Positions 28,733 to 36,602 of a stretch of DNA of 64,000 nucleotides are shown in pieces. The position numbers and the translations under genes are program-made. Position 1 is the stretch's first letter. Every line of letters starts with the position of its first letter. The notes below the pieces were generated by a model. The model was not told where the DNA came from and made no database searches. It saw nothing but the letters and a program-made list of their open reading frames with translations. The DNA is from Rhodococcus pseudokoreensis (GTDB lineage Bacteria; Actinomycetota; Actinomycetes; Mycobacteriales; Mycobacteriaceae): positions 3,038,001 through 3,102,000 of the forward strand of contig NZ_CP070619.1 in the NCBI RefSeq assembly GCF_017068395.1, given 5' to 3'.

Positions 28733-29545
28733 GTGACGGCGCGCGAACACCCGATGCCGTCCGGGCACCGCGTGTTCGCGCAGTACGCGCACGCCCCGAA
28801 TGCCCTGGGCTACTGCGGCCCTCCCGGTTCGGAGCGACTACAGGCTGTCGCGTGCGGCGGCGCGCCGGACACCGATGTGGTGGCGATGGCGAGGCAGTTC
28901 AGCGGCGCGTGGCCGTACCAGGAGGTGATCGCCCGGCTCGCCGGAATCGCGGACCCGTTGGACGAGAGGGTTGTCCGGGGGTACTGGATCGCGGACGAAC
29001 TCTCCGACCGCATCGACCGGGCCGAGTTCGGCGACGCGCTGCTGTCCCGCCTCGCGTCGCAGGCCGGCCACTACTGGAAGCACCTCACCGCGGACCTGCT
29101 CGGGGAGGCGGCACCCACCCACAACTTCCACGTGTTCGGGGTGTACCCGTGGTCTCGGCTGCTGGACACCGGAATGCCGCAGCCGCTTCAGGTTCTCGAC
29201 TCCTGCCGCATCCGCTGGGGTGAGGTGGTGGGCGTCGACGCCGATCGCGCACTCGTCCGGTCCCGTCGCCTGTCGTGGGACGGGACGCGGCTGTCGCTCG
29301 GGCCCGAGCAGGACGACCCCGCCGACTACCGCGTGCCCGAGGGAACTTTCGTACACGATCTCGCGGTCGGCGACCGGGTAGCGGTGCACTGGGATTTCGT
29401 GTGCGACCGCCTCGACCTGGACCAGGTCGAGCGGTTGGCTCGGCAGACGGAATGGCAACTTGCACAGACCAATCAGCGCCTCACCGGGGAGGTGCCCACC
29501 CCTTCACCGAAACAGACCGACGCGAACGTTTCCCGGTTACCATGA
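28733..29545 (+). CDS. DUF6390-like protein with HypC-like C terminus
   Basis: The 270-residue protein closes the hyp operon. The N-terminal part (QYAHAPNALGYCGPPGSE, residues 17-34) is typical of a family found in actinobacterial hydrogenase loci that I recall as DUF6390; its function is unknown. From about residue 157 (SCRIRWGEVVGVDADRALV through GDRVAVHWDFVCDRLDLDQ) it resembles a stretched HypC barrel, with C158 in place of the carrier cysteine. HypC proteins end GDWVLVHVGFAMAKID, which aligns well. A role in metal-centre maturation is inferred. A GTG at 28733 or an ATG at 28754 could be the start. Confidence 0.7.
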   Translation: MTAREHPMPSGHRVFAQYAHAPNALGYCGPPGSERLQAVACGGAPDTDVVAMARQFSGAWPYQEVIARLAGIADPLDERVVRGYWIADELSDRIDRAEFGDALLSRLASQAGHYWKHLTADLLGEAAPTHNFHVFGVYPWSRLLDTGMPQPLQVLDSCRIRWGEVVGVDADRALVRSRRLSWDGTRLSLGPEQDDPADYRVPEGTFVHDLAVGDRVAVHWDFVCDRLDLDQVERLARQTEWQLAQTNQRLTGEVPTPSPKQTDANVSRLP

Positions 29546-29580
29546 CAACAACTCACGGCCTGCGGCCGGATCGGAGCGAC

Positions 29581-30081
29581 ATGAAGAAGATTCTCAATTC
29601 CCTGTCCGAGGACGAGTACGTGCTGATCCGCGAAACGAAGAAATCGCAGATGTCCGGTCTCGACGAAGACAGACTGATCAAGCTGCACACCCGCGTCCGA
29701 CGGGCCCGCAACAAGCACGTCAAGCTGTACCGGCAGGAAGGCGCGGCGAAGGTCGCGGACAAGGGCGCACGTGGGGCCGGTAAAGCGGCCAACGTCCGCA
29801 ACGCAGACAAGGCGGAAGCCTTCGAAGCCGCACTCAGCCGGGTGAGCAGGCAACTGGCGACCGCGGCACGCGTGAGCGCCCGCGAACTGAAAGACGAACG
29901 CCTCGCCCGCGCCCGCAGCGACTCGCCGTCGTTCAGCGAACTCGGCGACAGCGACGGCAAGGTCGGCTCCTCCGGCAAGGCCCGCGTCGACGCCACCCGG
30001 AAATCATCCGGCCGCAAGAAATTCGAAGCCTCCACCATCGCCGAGGGCGCACGCAAACAAGCGAAGAAGGACAAGCGGTAA
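29581..30081 (+). CDS. Lysine/arginine-rich helical protein, function unknown
   Basis: This 166-residue protein is strongly basic and predicted mostly helical, starting MKKILNSLSEDEYVLIRETKK and ending KKFEASTIAEGARKQAKKDKR. It has no membrane segment. I recognise no enzyme domain; the composition is that of a nucleic-acid-binding or histone-like protein. I chose the ATG at 29581 with GGAG upstream; an ATG at 29542 that overlaps the previous stop by 4 bp is also in frame and would add 13 residues. Same strand as the hyp operon but without an obvious link to it. Confidence 0.65.
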   Translation: MKKILNSLSEDEYVLIRETKKSQMSGLDEDRLIKLHTRVRRARNKHVKLYRQEGAAKVADKGARGAGKAANVRNADKAEAFEAALSRVSRQLATAARVSARELKDERLARARSDSPSFSELGDSDGKVGSSGKARVDATRKSSGRKKFEASTIAEGARKQAKKDKR

Positions 30082-30106
30082 GCCTCGATGCGACGATGGA
30101 TCGATC

Positions 30107-30682
30107 ATGCCTGACATCATCGAGTTGATTTTCGACGACCACGAGTGGTTCCGGCGACAGTTCGCCGCACTGGACGAATTGAAGTCTCGGCGCCGGGTGG
30201 AGATCACGGCCGTGGAGGCGGTGTGGACGCCGCTGGCGAAACGCCTGGATCTGCATGCTGCGGCGGAGGAGGAAATCTTCTATCCCCAGCTTCTCCGCGT
30301 CGGCGAGGACGATGAGGCCGAGGCGGAGACCCTCGACGCGATCGGGGACCACAACGACATCCGCGACGGCGTCCGAGCGGCGGCGGGGAACCCCATCCTG
30401 TCCGAGGAGTGGTGGGCGGCAGTCGGCCGGACGCGCCGGGCCAACGACGAGCACATGGCCGAGGAGGAACGGGAGGGCCTGGCCGATTTCCGGACCGCCC
30501 CGGATGACCTTCGCGAGTCGCTCGGGCGGCGGTTCGCCGAATACTTCCTCGTGCACCGAACCCTGTCGGAGGTGGACACCTCGGACAAGGACCCGAAGGA
30601 GTACGTCCGCGAGATCGAAGACGACCTCGACGAGGACGACAACCCTGGATCGCTGCGAATCGGCAGCTTGAAGGGCCGGTAG
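30107..30682 (+). CDS. Hemerythrin (HHE) domain protein
   Basis: The 191-residue protein has an HHE cation-binding four-helix domain: DDHEWFRRQF near residue 11, LHAAAEEEIFYPQL near residue 49, DHNDIR near residue 81 and DEHMAEEE near residue 113 supply the usual His/Glu ligands for a di-iron site. The last 40 residues are acidic. Bacterial HHE proteins respond to oxygen, NO or iron; a role near an oxygen-exposed hydrogenase is possible but not shown. It starts 25 bp after the basic protein and is followed by the gblA operator. Confidence 0.85.
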   Translation: MPDIIELIFDDHEWFRRQFAALDELKSRRRVEITAVEAVWTPLAKRLDLHAAAEEEIFYPQLLRVGEDDEAEAETLDAIGDHNDIRDGVRAAAGNPILSEEWWAAVGRTRRANDEHMAEEEREGLADFRTAPDDLRESLGRRFAEYFLVHRTLSEVDTSDKDPKEYVREIEDDLDEDDNPGSLRIGSLKGR

Positions 30683-30697
30683 CAACACTCCCCACAT

Positions 30698-30717
30698 CAC
30701 AGACCGCGCGGTCTGTG
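30698..30717. promoter_or_regulatory. ARE-like operator upstream of gblA
   Basis: A perfect 20-bp palindrome with the core ACAGACCGCGCGGTCTGT lies 59 bp before the gblA GTG. ACCG-NN-CGGT is the core expected for autoregulatory elements bound by gamma-butyrolactone receptors of Streptomyces. The GblR repressor encoded by the convergent gene is the likely binder. Confidence 0.8.
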
Positions 30718-30776
30718 TTCTATAGTTCGGGCGGTCCGCGGCATCGGGCCGGCCGGTTCTGTGGGGAGATGGGGTT

Positions 30777-31727
30777 GTGGCGCGAATTTCCCGTCCGGTG
30801 CCCGATGCCCTTCCTCCGATGTCGTTCGAGCGGACCGTGCCCCGCAGGTACGTGCACCGGCAATCCGTGGCCGAGGTCTTCCTCACCGACTGCGTCTCGC
30901 TGCCGGTGCCGGATCGGTTCGTCGTCGCCGCGCAGTGGCCCCGCCTGCACGGCTTCTACCGCACCCGAGACGGGCACTACGACTCCATGCTGCTGGCGGA
31001 AACGCTCCGGCAGACCGCCATCTACCTGGGACACACCCGCTTCTCCGTCCCGCTGCCGAACCGGTTCGTCATGCAGCACCTCGAGGTGCATGCGGTGCCC
31101 GGCGCGCTGGCGGTGGGTGCGGCGGCAGCGGATGTCGTCGTCGAGGTCACCGTGTCCGAGCACGTGTACCGCGGCGGCGCGCTGTCCGCGTTCCGCGTGG
31201 ACCTGCGGTTCCGGATCGACGGACAGGACGCCGGCACCGCGACGGGTCACGCGGTGGTTTTCCCCCCGGCCGCCTACTCACGCGCCCGCTGGGGTGAGCG
31301 CGGCCCGCGGGCGATCGGTGCGCCGTGGGGTCCCGCTCCCGTCCCGGCTGCACTGGTCGGTCACGTCGACGACGCGCACGTGGTCCTCGGCCCGCGACGC
31401 TCCGAGAACGAGTGGGAGTTGCGGATCGACCACACGCACCCCGTGCTGTTCGACCATCCGTGCGATCACATTCCCGGGATGCTGCTGCTCGAGGCTCTGC
31501 GGCAGGCGGCCTGCGCCGGCCTCGGCCTACCGGACGCGCACCTCGCGTCCCTGGGCGCCACGTTCCACCGTTTCGCCGAACTGGACGAACGGACCACTAT
31601 CCGGCTGGACGCGGTGGACGACGGCGCGCTGTCCGTCACCGGGTCGATACGGCAGGGCGGTGTGGCGGTCGTGCACGGAACCGCGGCGCTCGCACCTACC
31701 GCGGTGGGCGCATGCGCGCGCAGCTAG
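30777..31727 (+). CDS. gblA: AfsA-family gamma-butyrolactone synthase
   Basis: This 316-residue protein has two copies of the A-factor biosynthesis hotdog repeat: residues about 20-155 (KVFLT-type segment VAEVFLTDCVSL) and about 190-310 (PVLFDHPCDHIPGMLLLEALRQAA). AfsA enzymes join a beta-ketoacyl chain to dihydroxyacetone phosphate, the first committed step to a butyrolactone signal. The gbl genes of R. jostii RHA1 have been shown to make such a molecule. The GTG start follows GGGGAG. It is convergent with gblR (4-bp overlap of the ends) and has an ARE-like palindrome upstream. Confidence 0.92.
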   Translation: MARISRPVPDALPPMSFERTVPRRYVHRQSVAEVFLTDCVSLPVPDRFVVAAQWPRLHGFYRTRDGHYDSMLLAETLRQTAIYLGHTRFSVPLPNRFVMQHLEVHAVPGALAVGAAAADVVVEVTVSEHVYRGGALSAFRVDLRFRIDGQDAGTATGHAVVFPPAAYSRARWGERGPRAIGAPWGPAPVPAALVGHVDDAHVVLGPRRSENEWELRIDHTHPVLFDHPCDHIPGMLLLEALRQAACAGLGLPDAHLASLGATFHRFAELDERTTIRLDAVDDGALSVTGSIRQGGVAVVHGTAALAPTAVGACARS

Positions 31728-32371
31728 TCGGCGTCGTCGGGCACCCAGCGGGCCCGCCGGATCCGGGCGATGTCCTGGTGCCGGCTCGCGGGCATGACTC
31801 CGGGGAGCAGGAACCCCCACATGTCGTCGACGCGCTGTTCGAGGTCGGTGCGCTGCGTCAACACCTGGGAGACGGTCTGGACACCGGTGAAGGCGCCGAT
31901 GACGAACCGCGCCAGCCGCGGCGGGTCGATGTCGGCGAGGAGGTCGCCCTGCTCGACGGCCCGGGTGGCGAGCATCTCGCAACTGTTGATCCAGTCGAGG
32001 TAGGGATCCGCGGGGCCCTGATCGTCGGCGCTGAGTTCGAGGGTGATCCGGATACCGGCGCGCACGATCGGGTCGTTCACGATCTGCCGGGCCATTTCGT
32101 GGCACAGCATCACGATCTGCTCGATCGCCGACACCTGCTCACGGCCGATCGCCTCGACCGACGCGATGGAGATCCGGTGTTGCTCACCGATGATGAAGCG
32201 GGCCAGATCCTCTTTCGAACGGAAATGGAAGTACAAGGCCCCCTTTGTGATTCCGGCGTTCTCGACGATGTTGCCGAGTCTGGCTCCTTCGAAACCCGAC
32301 TTCTCGAACATCTCCGCCGCCCCGCGGACGATCTGCTGTCGAGTCGCCGCAGCACGCGCCTGCTGAACCAC
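31724..32371 (-). CDS. gblR: TetR-family gamma-butyrolactone receptor
   Basis: The 215-residue protein has a TetR HTH (FEGARLGNIVENAGITKGALYFHFRSKEDL) very like the ArpA/ScbR receptors, whose length it also shares, and a ligand domain with the conserved GVQTVSQVLTQR region. Receptors of this kind leave DNA when the lactone accumulates. I chose the GTG at 32371, seven bases after AGGGAAAGG. It is divergent from gblE (35 bp between starts) and convergent with gblA, an arrangement that lets one receptor govern both biosynthetic genes. Confidence 0.92.
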   Translation of the reverse strand: MVQQARAAATRQQIVRGAAEMFEKSGFEGARLGNIVENAGITKGALYFHFRSKEDLARFIIGEQHRISIASVEAIGREQVSAIEQIVMLCHEMARQIVNDPIVRAGIRITLELSADDQGPADPYLDWINSCEMLATRAVEQGDLLADIDPPRLARFVIGAFTGVQTVSQVLTQRTDLEQRVDDMWGFLLPGVMPASRHQDIARIRRARWVPDDAD

Positions 32372-32406
32372 GTTCACACCTTTCCCTGCCGCATGAGAGA
32401 AGAACG

Positions 32407-33384
32407 ATGACGATGAAAGCACGGAACACGCGCCCATTGCCCGGAGAGACGGTACCAGCGTCGACCGCGAGCGAGCGTGGTCGAACACCGTCCGCGCCGC
32501 CACGTGTCGCGGTCGTGGGAGCGACGGGCTTCATCGGGTCCGCCACCGTGCGGGCCCTGGCATCGGCCGGGATTGCGTGTACCGCGGTCGCGCGCACACG
32601 CTCGGACCAGGACATTCCGGGTGTCGTGTTCGCGCAGGCGGATCTGACCGATCCTGCAAGTCTCGGCGCGGCACTCACCGGCGCCGACGTCGTGATCCAC
32701 GCCGCGTCGTACACCGGCAGCGACCCGGCGCACTGCACCACGGTGAACGTCGACGGCACCGAGAACCTCCTGGCCGCCGCCGCCCGGAACGGCATCCGCC
32801 GGGTGCTCTACGTCAGCACCATCGGCGTGTACGGCGACGGACCGCACAGCGGAATCGGTGAGTTCGACGCCACGCCGGCACCCGTTTCGGCGCTGAGCGC
32901 GAGCAGGTTGACCGCCGAACACCGCGTCCTCGAATCGGGCGGTTGTGTTGTCCGGCCCGGCTTCGTCCACGGCCCCGGCGACCGCTGGTTCGTCCCCGGA
33001 TTCATCCGGATCCTCGAGACGCTGGGCGCCTGGGTGGACGAGGGGCGGTCCCGGATCTCGGTCGTCGCGGTGGCGGACCTCGCCCGGCTACTCGCGACCC
33101 TCGCCGCGCAAGCCCCGGCACAGTCCGGCGACGTGTTCCACGCCTGCCATCCCGACCCCGTCACCGTCCGCGAGCTCGGCCGGACACTCGCGGACTCCGG
33201 CCGCCTGCGACTGCCGGACAGCTCTCTCACCTTCGACGACGCCGTCACCGCCGGAACCCGGCACGGCCTCACCGAACGGCACCTCGACCTGATAGGCAGC
33301 GACCACTGGTACGACCCCACGCGCCTGCTGACCGCCACCGGCGCGACGTTCGGCCACGGTCCGCTCGACAACCTCCCGGCGTGA
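32407..33384 (+). CDS. gblE: NAD-dependent epimerase/dehydratase-family protein of the gbl cluster
   Basis: The 325-residue protein has a Rossmann start (VAVVGATGFIGSATVRAL, residues about 38-55) and extended-SDR features. At the active site the usual Tyr-x3-Lys appears as S-A-S-R (SALSASRLTAEH), so the classical dyad seems lost or shifted. R. jostii RHA1 has an epimerase-like gblE beside gblA and gblR; a role in reducing or modifying the butyrolactone is assumed. It has its own start only 35 bp from gblR, so the two probably share an operator. The N terminus carries about 35 extra residues. Confidence 0.82.
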   Translation: MTMKARNTRPLPGETVPASTASERGRTPSAPPRVAVVGATGFIGSATVRALASAGIACTAVARTRSDQDIPGVVFAQADLTDPASLGAALTGADVVIHAASYTGSDPAHCTTVNVDGTENLLAAAARNGIRRVLYVSTIGVYGDGPHSGIGEFDATPAPVSALSASRLTAEHRVLESGGCVVRPGFVHGPGDRWFVPGFIRILETLGAWVDEGRSRISVVAVADLARLLATLAAQAPAQSGDVFHACHPDPVTVRELGRTLADSGRLRLPDSSLTFDDAVTAGTRHGLTERHLDLIGSDHWYDPTRLLTATGATFGHGPLDNLPA

Positions 33385-33487
33385 GGAGGTCCGGCAGGAA
33401 GTCGGTGGGCGGAACGTCGTTTGCGGTCCGCGGTCGGGGTGTATACCCGGATAGAGATCGATTTCCCCCACCTGACGGAGTGTCGAG

Positions 33488-34279
33488 ATGGCCCTTCTCG
33501 CCGAGATCGTCGTGGACACCGAAGGCGACAGCCGGATAGTTGTCCTCTATCCCGTGATGTGGCTGTTCATCGCGGTTCTGGTGACGTTCGTGGTCACCCG
33601 GCTCATCACCCGACGCATCCGCTCCCGAGGAGCGGAGCCCGCGGACGACGCCGCGGACTCGGGGGGCGGTCTGATTGGCGACATCACCGTCGGCGGCGTG
33701 CACCTGCACCACCAGGTTTTCGGGATCCTGTTCATGACGCTGGCCGGGCTGGCACTGATCGCGACCACCCCGGAGGGCACGGCACTCAACGTCTTCGCCG
33801 CGCTGTTCGGCGTCGGTCTCGCACTGACCTTCGACGAGTTCGCGCTGTGGGTGCACCTCGACGACGTGTACTGGAGCACCTCCGGACGAAAGTCGGTGGA
33901 CGCGATCTTCTGCGCGCTCATGATCACCGGTCTGATGATCGGGGGCGCCGAACTCGTGAGCGGGCAGATCGGCACCGCCCAATGGTGGACGTCGATCGGC
34001 TATCTGCTCATCTCACTCGGCATCTCGTTGATCTGCCTACTCAAGGGCAAGTTCGTCACGGGAATCGTGGGGATCGTGTTCCAGCCCGTCGCGATCATCG
34101 GCGCGATCCGCCTGGCCAAGCCCGATTCCTGGTGGGCGGTGCGCCGCTACAGCAGCCGGCCGCGCCGGCTGGCCCGCTCCCAGGCACGTTTCGGGGAGCG
34201 TTACCACGCCCGCTGGAATCGGGCGCGCGACTTCGTCGCCGGACCGCCGGACCCCCGTCACGCCGAAACGCAGGGCTAG
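33488..34279 (+). CDS. Integral membrane protein, function unknown
   Basis: The 263-residue protein has about six hydrophobic segments (residues roughly 18-38, 70-95, 98-120, 136-158, 165-186 and 190-212) and a basic C-terminal tail. Notable polar residues within or near membranes are the HLHHQ motif near residue 74 and FDEFALWVHLDDVYW near residue 120, which could bind metal. I do not recognise the family beyond uncharacterised actinobacterial membrane proteins. It converges on hypC copy 2 with a 4-bp overlap of the ends. Confidence 0.75.
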   Translation: MALLAEIVVDTEGDSRIVVLYPVMWLFIAVLVTFVVTRLITRRIRSRGAEPADDAADSGGGLIGDITVGGVHLHHQVFGILFMTLAGLALIATTPEGTALNVFAALFGVGLALTFDEFALWVHLDDVYWSTSGRKSVDAIFCALMITGLMIGGAELVSGQIGTAQWWTSIGYLLISLGISLICLLKGKFVTGIVGIVFQPVAIIGAIRLAKPDSWWAVRRYSSRPRRLARSQARFGERYHARWNRARDFVAGPPDPRHAETQG

Positions 34280-34530
34280 TCTTCGTCCGCCGTCCGCGAG
34301 CGTCCCATCATCTCCAGCCCCGCCATCGCCTTTTCGGCGCCTGCCTCGTCCACCTTCTCCATCGCGAAACCCATGTGGATGACGATCCAGTCGCCCGGTT
34401 CCAGCCTGACGTCCTCGGGCAGCATCCCGACGTTCACCTTGCGCTGTTCGCCGACCACGTCGACGAGCGCGAGTTGGTTGCCGTAGCCCTCCAGCATGCG
34501 CACCACCCGACCGGGAATTCCGAGACACAC
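34276..34530 (-). CDS. hypC: HypC maturation chaperone (copy 2)
   Basis: The 84-residue protein begins Met-Cys-Leu-Gly-Ile-Pro-Gly, so it has the same metal-carrier Cys2 as copy 1, and ends GDWIVIHMGFAMEKVDEAGAE. It is the last gene of the structural operon, 3 bp after the protease gene. Large-subunit-specific HypC chaperones are known where several hydrogenases coexist; this one travels with the structural genes, so it is the better candidate for the dedicated HhyL chaperone. Confidence 0.95.
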   Translation of the reverse strand: MCLGIPGRVVRMLEGYGNQLALVDVVGEQRKVNVGMLPEDVRLEPGDWIVIHMGFAMEKVDEAGAEKAMAGLEMMGRSRTADED

Positions 34531-34533
34531 GAT

Positions 34534-35040
34534 TCAGCCCTCCGTCTTCTCGGGTTGTAGCGTCACTGCGTGGGGCGCCAGAAGTTGATCCACGATTTCG
34601 AAGACGGCGTCGACGGCCGGTGCGACAGCGGCGGCGACGCGCGGTGACAGCCCGATTCCCTCGTCGGTGTTGTCCACCTGGCAGCCCAGCACCACGGCCC
34701 GCGGCAGGGTCCCGCCGAGCGCGCGGAGGCTGGCGAACACCGCACCCGGATCCATGCTGTGCGCGTCGAGCGGCGCCGCGGGCACCGAATCGGGACCCAC
34801 CTCGAACGCCCTCAACGCGCCGGGCTCACCTCGATCGGGAACCGCGTCGACCAGCAGCAACGCACCCCACCCGTCGAGCAGTTCGTACGCCAGATGTGTT
34901 CCACGGATGCCGAAATCGACGGCCCGGACTCCCGGCGGCAGCGGCCTCGTCGCGACACCACGCAGCACCTCGGGACCGAAGCCGTCGTCGCCGAGGAAGA
35001 TGTTGCCCACACCGGCAACCAGCACTCGTCTGTCCGTCAC
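34534..35040 (-). CDS. Hydrogenase maturation endopeptidase (M52)
   Basis: The 168-residue protease removes the C-terminal peptide of the large subunit after nickel insertion. It has the family start VLVAGVGNIFLGDDGFGPEVL with the first Ni ligand Glu, an Asp in LLLVDAVPDRGE and a His in PLDAHSMDPG. The substrate is HhyL, whose tail extends 22 residues past the last conserved histidine. The gene lies between the 39-residue peptide gene and hypC copy 2. Confidence 0.95.
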   Translation of the reverse strand: MTDRRVLVAGVGNIFLGDDGFGPEVLRGVATRPLPPGVRAVDFGIRGTHLAYELLDGWGALLLVDAVPDRGEPGALRAFEVGPDSVPAAPLDAHSMDPGAVFASLRALGGTLPRAVVLGCQVDNTDEGIGLSPRVAAAVAPAVDAVFEIVDQLLAPHAVTLQPEKTEG

Positions 35041-35046
35041 GGGGCC

Positions 35047-35166
35047 TCACATCTTGCGCATACGCAGGTACCGCTTGATGTCGGGAAGCGAGAAGACGGC
35101 GACCGCAACTCCGGCGACCGCCAGCAACGCCAGCGCGGCGGTGGTGGCCTCTCCGAGAATCTTCAT
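35047..35166 (-). CDS. 39-residue single-pass membrane peptide
   Basis: This very small gene is translated in the structural operon; its ATG overlaps the stop of the upstream gene by 4 bp, and the protease gene follows after 6 bp. The peptide has one hydrophobic helix (residues about 8-27) and a basic end (KRYLRMRKM), so it would sit in the membrane with the C terminus in the cytoplasm. I recall similar short proteins annotated as DUF6893. No cytochrome b subunit is encoded here, so it may help tether or assemble the hydrogenase. Confidence 0.75.
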   Translation of the reverse strand: MKILGEATTAALALLAVAGVAVAVFSLPDIKRYLRMRKM

Positions 35167-36602
35167 GACTGTTCTTCCTTTCCGGTGTCTGCCGATACGG
35201 GCTCCACCTCGTCCGGGGCGAAGTACAGATACCTGCCGTACCACTCGTGCAACTCGGACGCGGGGTCGTCCATCAGCACGACGCCGACGTGGGTGCCACC
35301 GTCGACGTCCGCGTGCACGGTCACCACGCGAGCGAGTTGTCCCGCGAAGAAGAGGTCCTGGGCGTCGGCTCGGCGTGACGGGTGGATCCGCACGACGGTG
35401 CCCTTCGCCACCCGGACGCCGTTCACGATCACGCCGTCGATGTCGGGGCGCACGGCGGTGTCGGCGTCCGGATCCCACCACGGCACGTCGTCGGTCAGTT
35501 CCGGGACCAGCCCCATGTCGGGGAGGCCCCGCTCCGGGCCGCCAGGGTTCGGGTTGTGCGCGTCCGGGATGTCGGGGCTCGGGAAGTGCGGGTTACGCAG
35601 GACGCCGTGCATCTGGGCGAGTGTCGCCGGTGACATCTGCTCGCAGCGGTCGATGATCTGGGCGGCGAGCGGGTCGGTGGCGCGGGCCTGACGCTTCTCC
35701 TCCTCGGTGAGCGTCATGACGCGCAGGGTGAGGATCTCGTCGATCTCCGTGGCGTCGAACAGGGCTCCGTCGCTCTGCTCGGCCACCTCCGGGTGGTCGT
35801 ACAGGATGATCGGCGACACCAGGACGAGGTCCGTCTCCCCCGGCAGACCGGCCAGGACGGGGTAGCAGCGTTCCTGATGGCAGGTCGACGCGAGCGGCGC
35901 GGCGTCGTCGGGCGGCTCGAGCAGCGAGACGAACTCGCCCCCCTCGGCAGCCAGCATCAGGTGCGCCCCGATCAGCGAGTGTCTGATCGCCGAATCCTTC
36001 GACCACGTGCCGATCGCGTCGATCTTCACGTTCTCGATCGACACCCGCAGCACGTCCAGTCCGTCGTGCCGGTCACTGCCGACGCGGACGACGGCACGCA
36101 GCGGCCACCGGGTCCGCACCACGCGCCCGGCGAGGGTGCCGTCCTCCTCACGCAACTCCTCGACGTCCACTCCACCGTCGACGTCCACGTCGAGCCGGCA
36201 GTCCTCGAGCTCCTCGGACGGGTACACCGCGCCCAGGTCGATCTCGCGTTCCACCGCCTCGTCCCACGACAGCCAGCTGCGGCCGGCGACGGTGAGTTCC
36301 CCGACCGGCTCGAACCCGGACCCCACGGCCTTCTCGACCTCACGCACCTGCAGTTGCAGGAAGCGGACCGTCACCGAGACGCCGGACCGCTGACCCACGC
36401 GGGGGCGCAGCAGCGTCTGGCAGGACAGGCGCGGTTCCTCGCCGACTCCCGATTCGGCCGCACCCGGCGGTCCGAGGACGCCGAACTGCCACCGCGATTG
36501 GTTCTTCGACGAACTCGCACGATACGGATACAGCAGGTAGCCCTCGTAGAGGACCGCGTCGGCCACGGCCCGGACTCGCTGCAGGGACGCCGGGGAGATC
36601 AT
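35163..36602 (-). CDS. Uncharacterised 479-residue hydrogenase-operon protein
   Basis: I do not recognise this protein. Visible parts: an N-terminal region (LQRVRAVADAVLYEGYLLYPYRASSSKNQSRW), a middle region rich in beta structure, ENVKIDAIGTWSKDSAIRHSLIGAHLMLAAEGGEF near residue 205, and a C-terminal barrel with YGRYLYFAPDEVEPV. There is no signal peptide or membrane helix. It overlaps the genes on both sides by 4 bp, so it is made in step with the hydrogenase. An assembly or scaffolding role is inferred only from position. The long open frame upstream of 36602 belongs to the neighbouring gene's antisense frame and was excluded. Confidence 0.75.
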   Translation of the reverse strand: MISPASLQRVRAVADAVLYEGYLLYPYRASSSKNQSRWQFGVLGPPGAAESGVGEEPRLSCQTLLRPRVGQRSGVSVTVRFLQLQVREVEKAVGSGFEPVGELTVAGRSWLSWDEAVEREIDLGAVYPSEELEDCRLDVDVDGGVDVEELREEDGTLAGRVVRTRWPLRAVVRVGSDRHDGLDVLRVSIENVKIDAIGTWSKDSAIRHSLIGAHLMLAAEGGEFVSLLEPPDDAAPLASTCHQERCYPVLAGLPGETDLVLVSPIILYDHPEVAEQSDGALFDATEIDEILTLRVMTLTEEEKRQARATDPLAAQIIDRCEQMSPATLAQMHGVLRNPHFPSPDIPDAHNPNPGGPERGLPDMGLVPELTDDVPWWDPDADTAVRPDIDGVIVNGVRVAKGTVVRIHPSRRADAQDLFFAGQLARVVTVHADVDGGTHVGVVLMDDPASELHEWYGRYLYFAPDEVEPVSADTGKEEQS

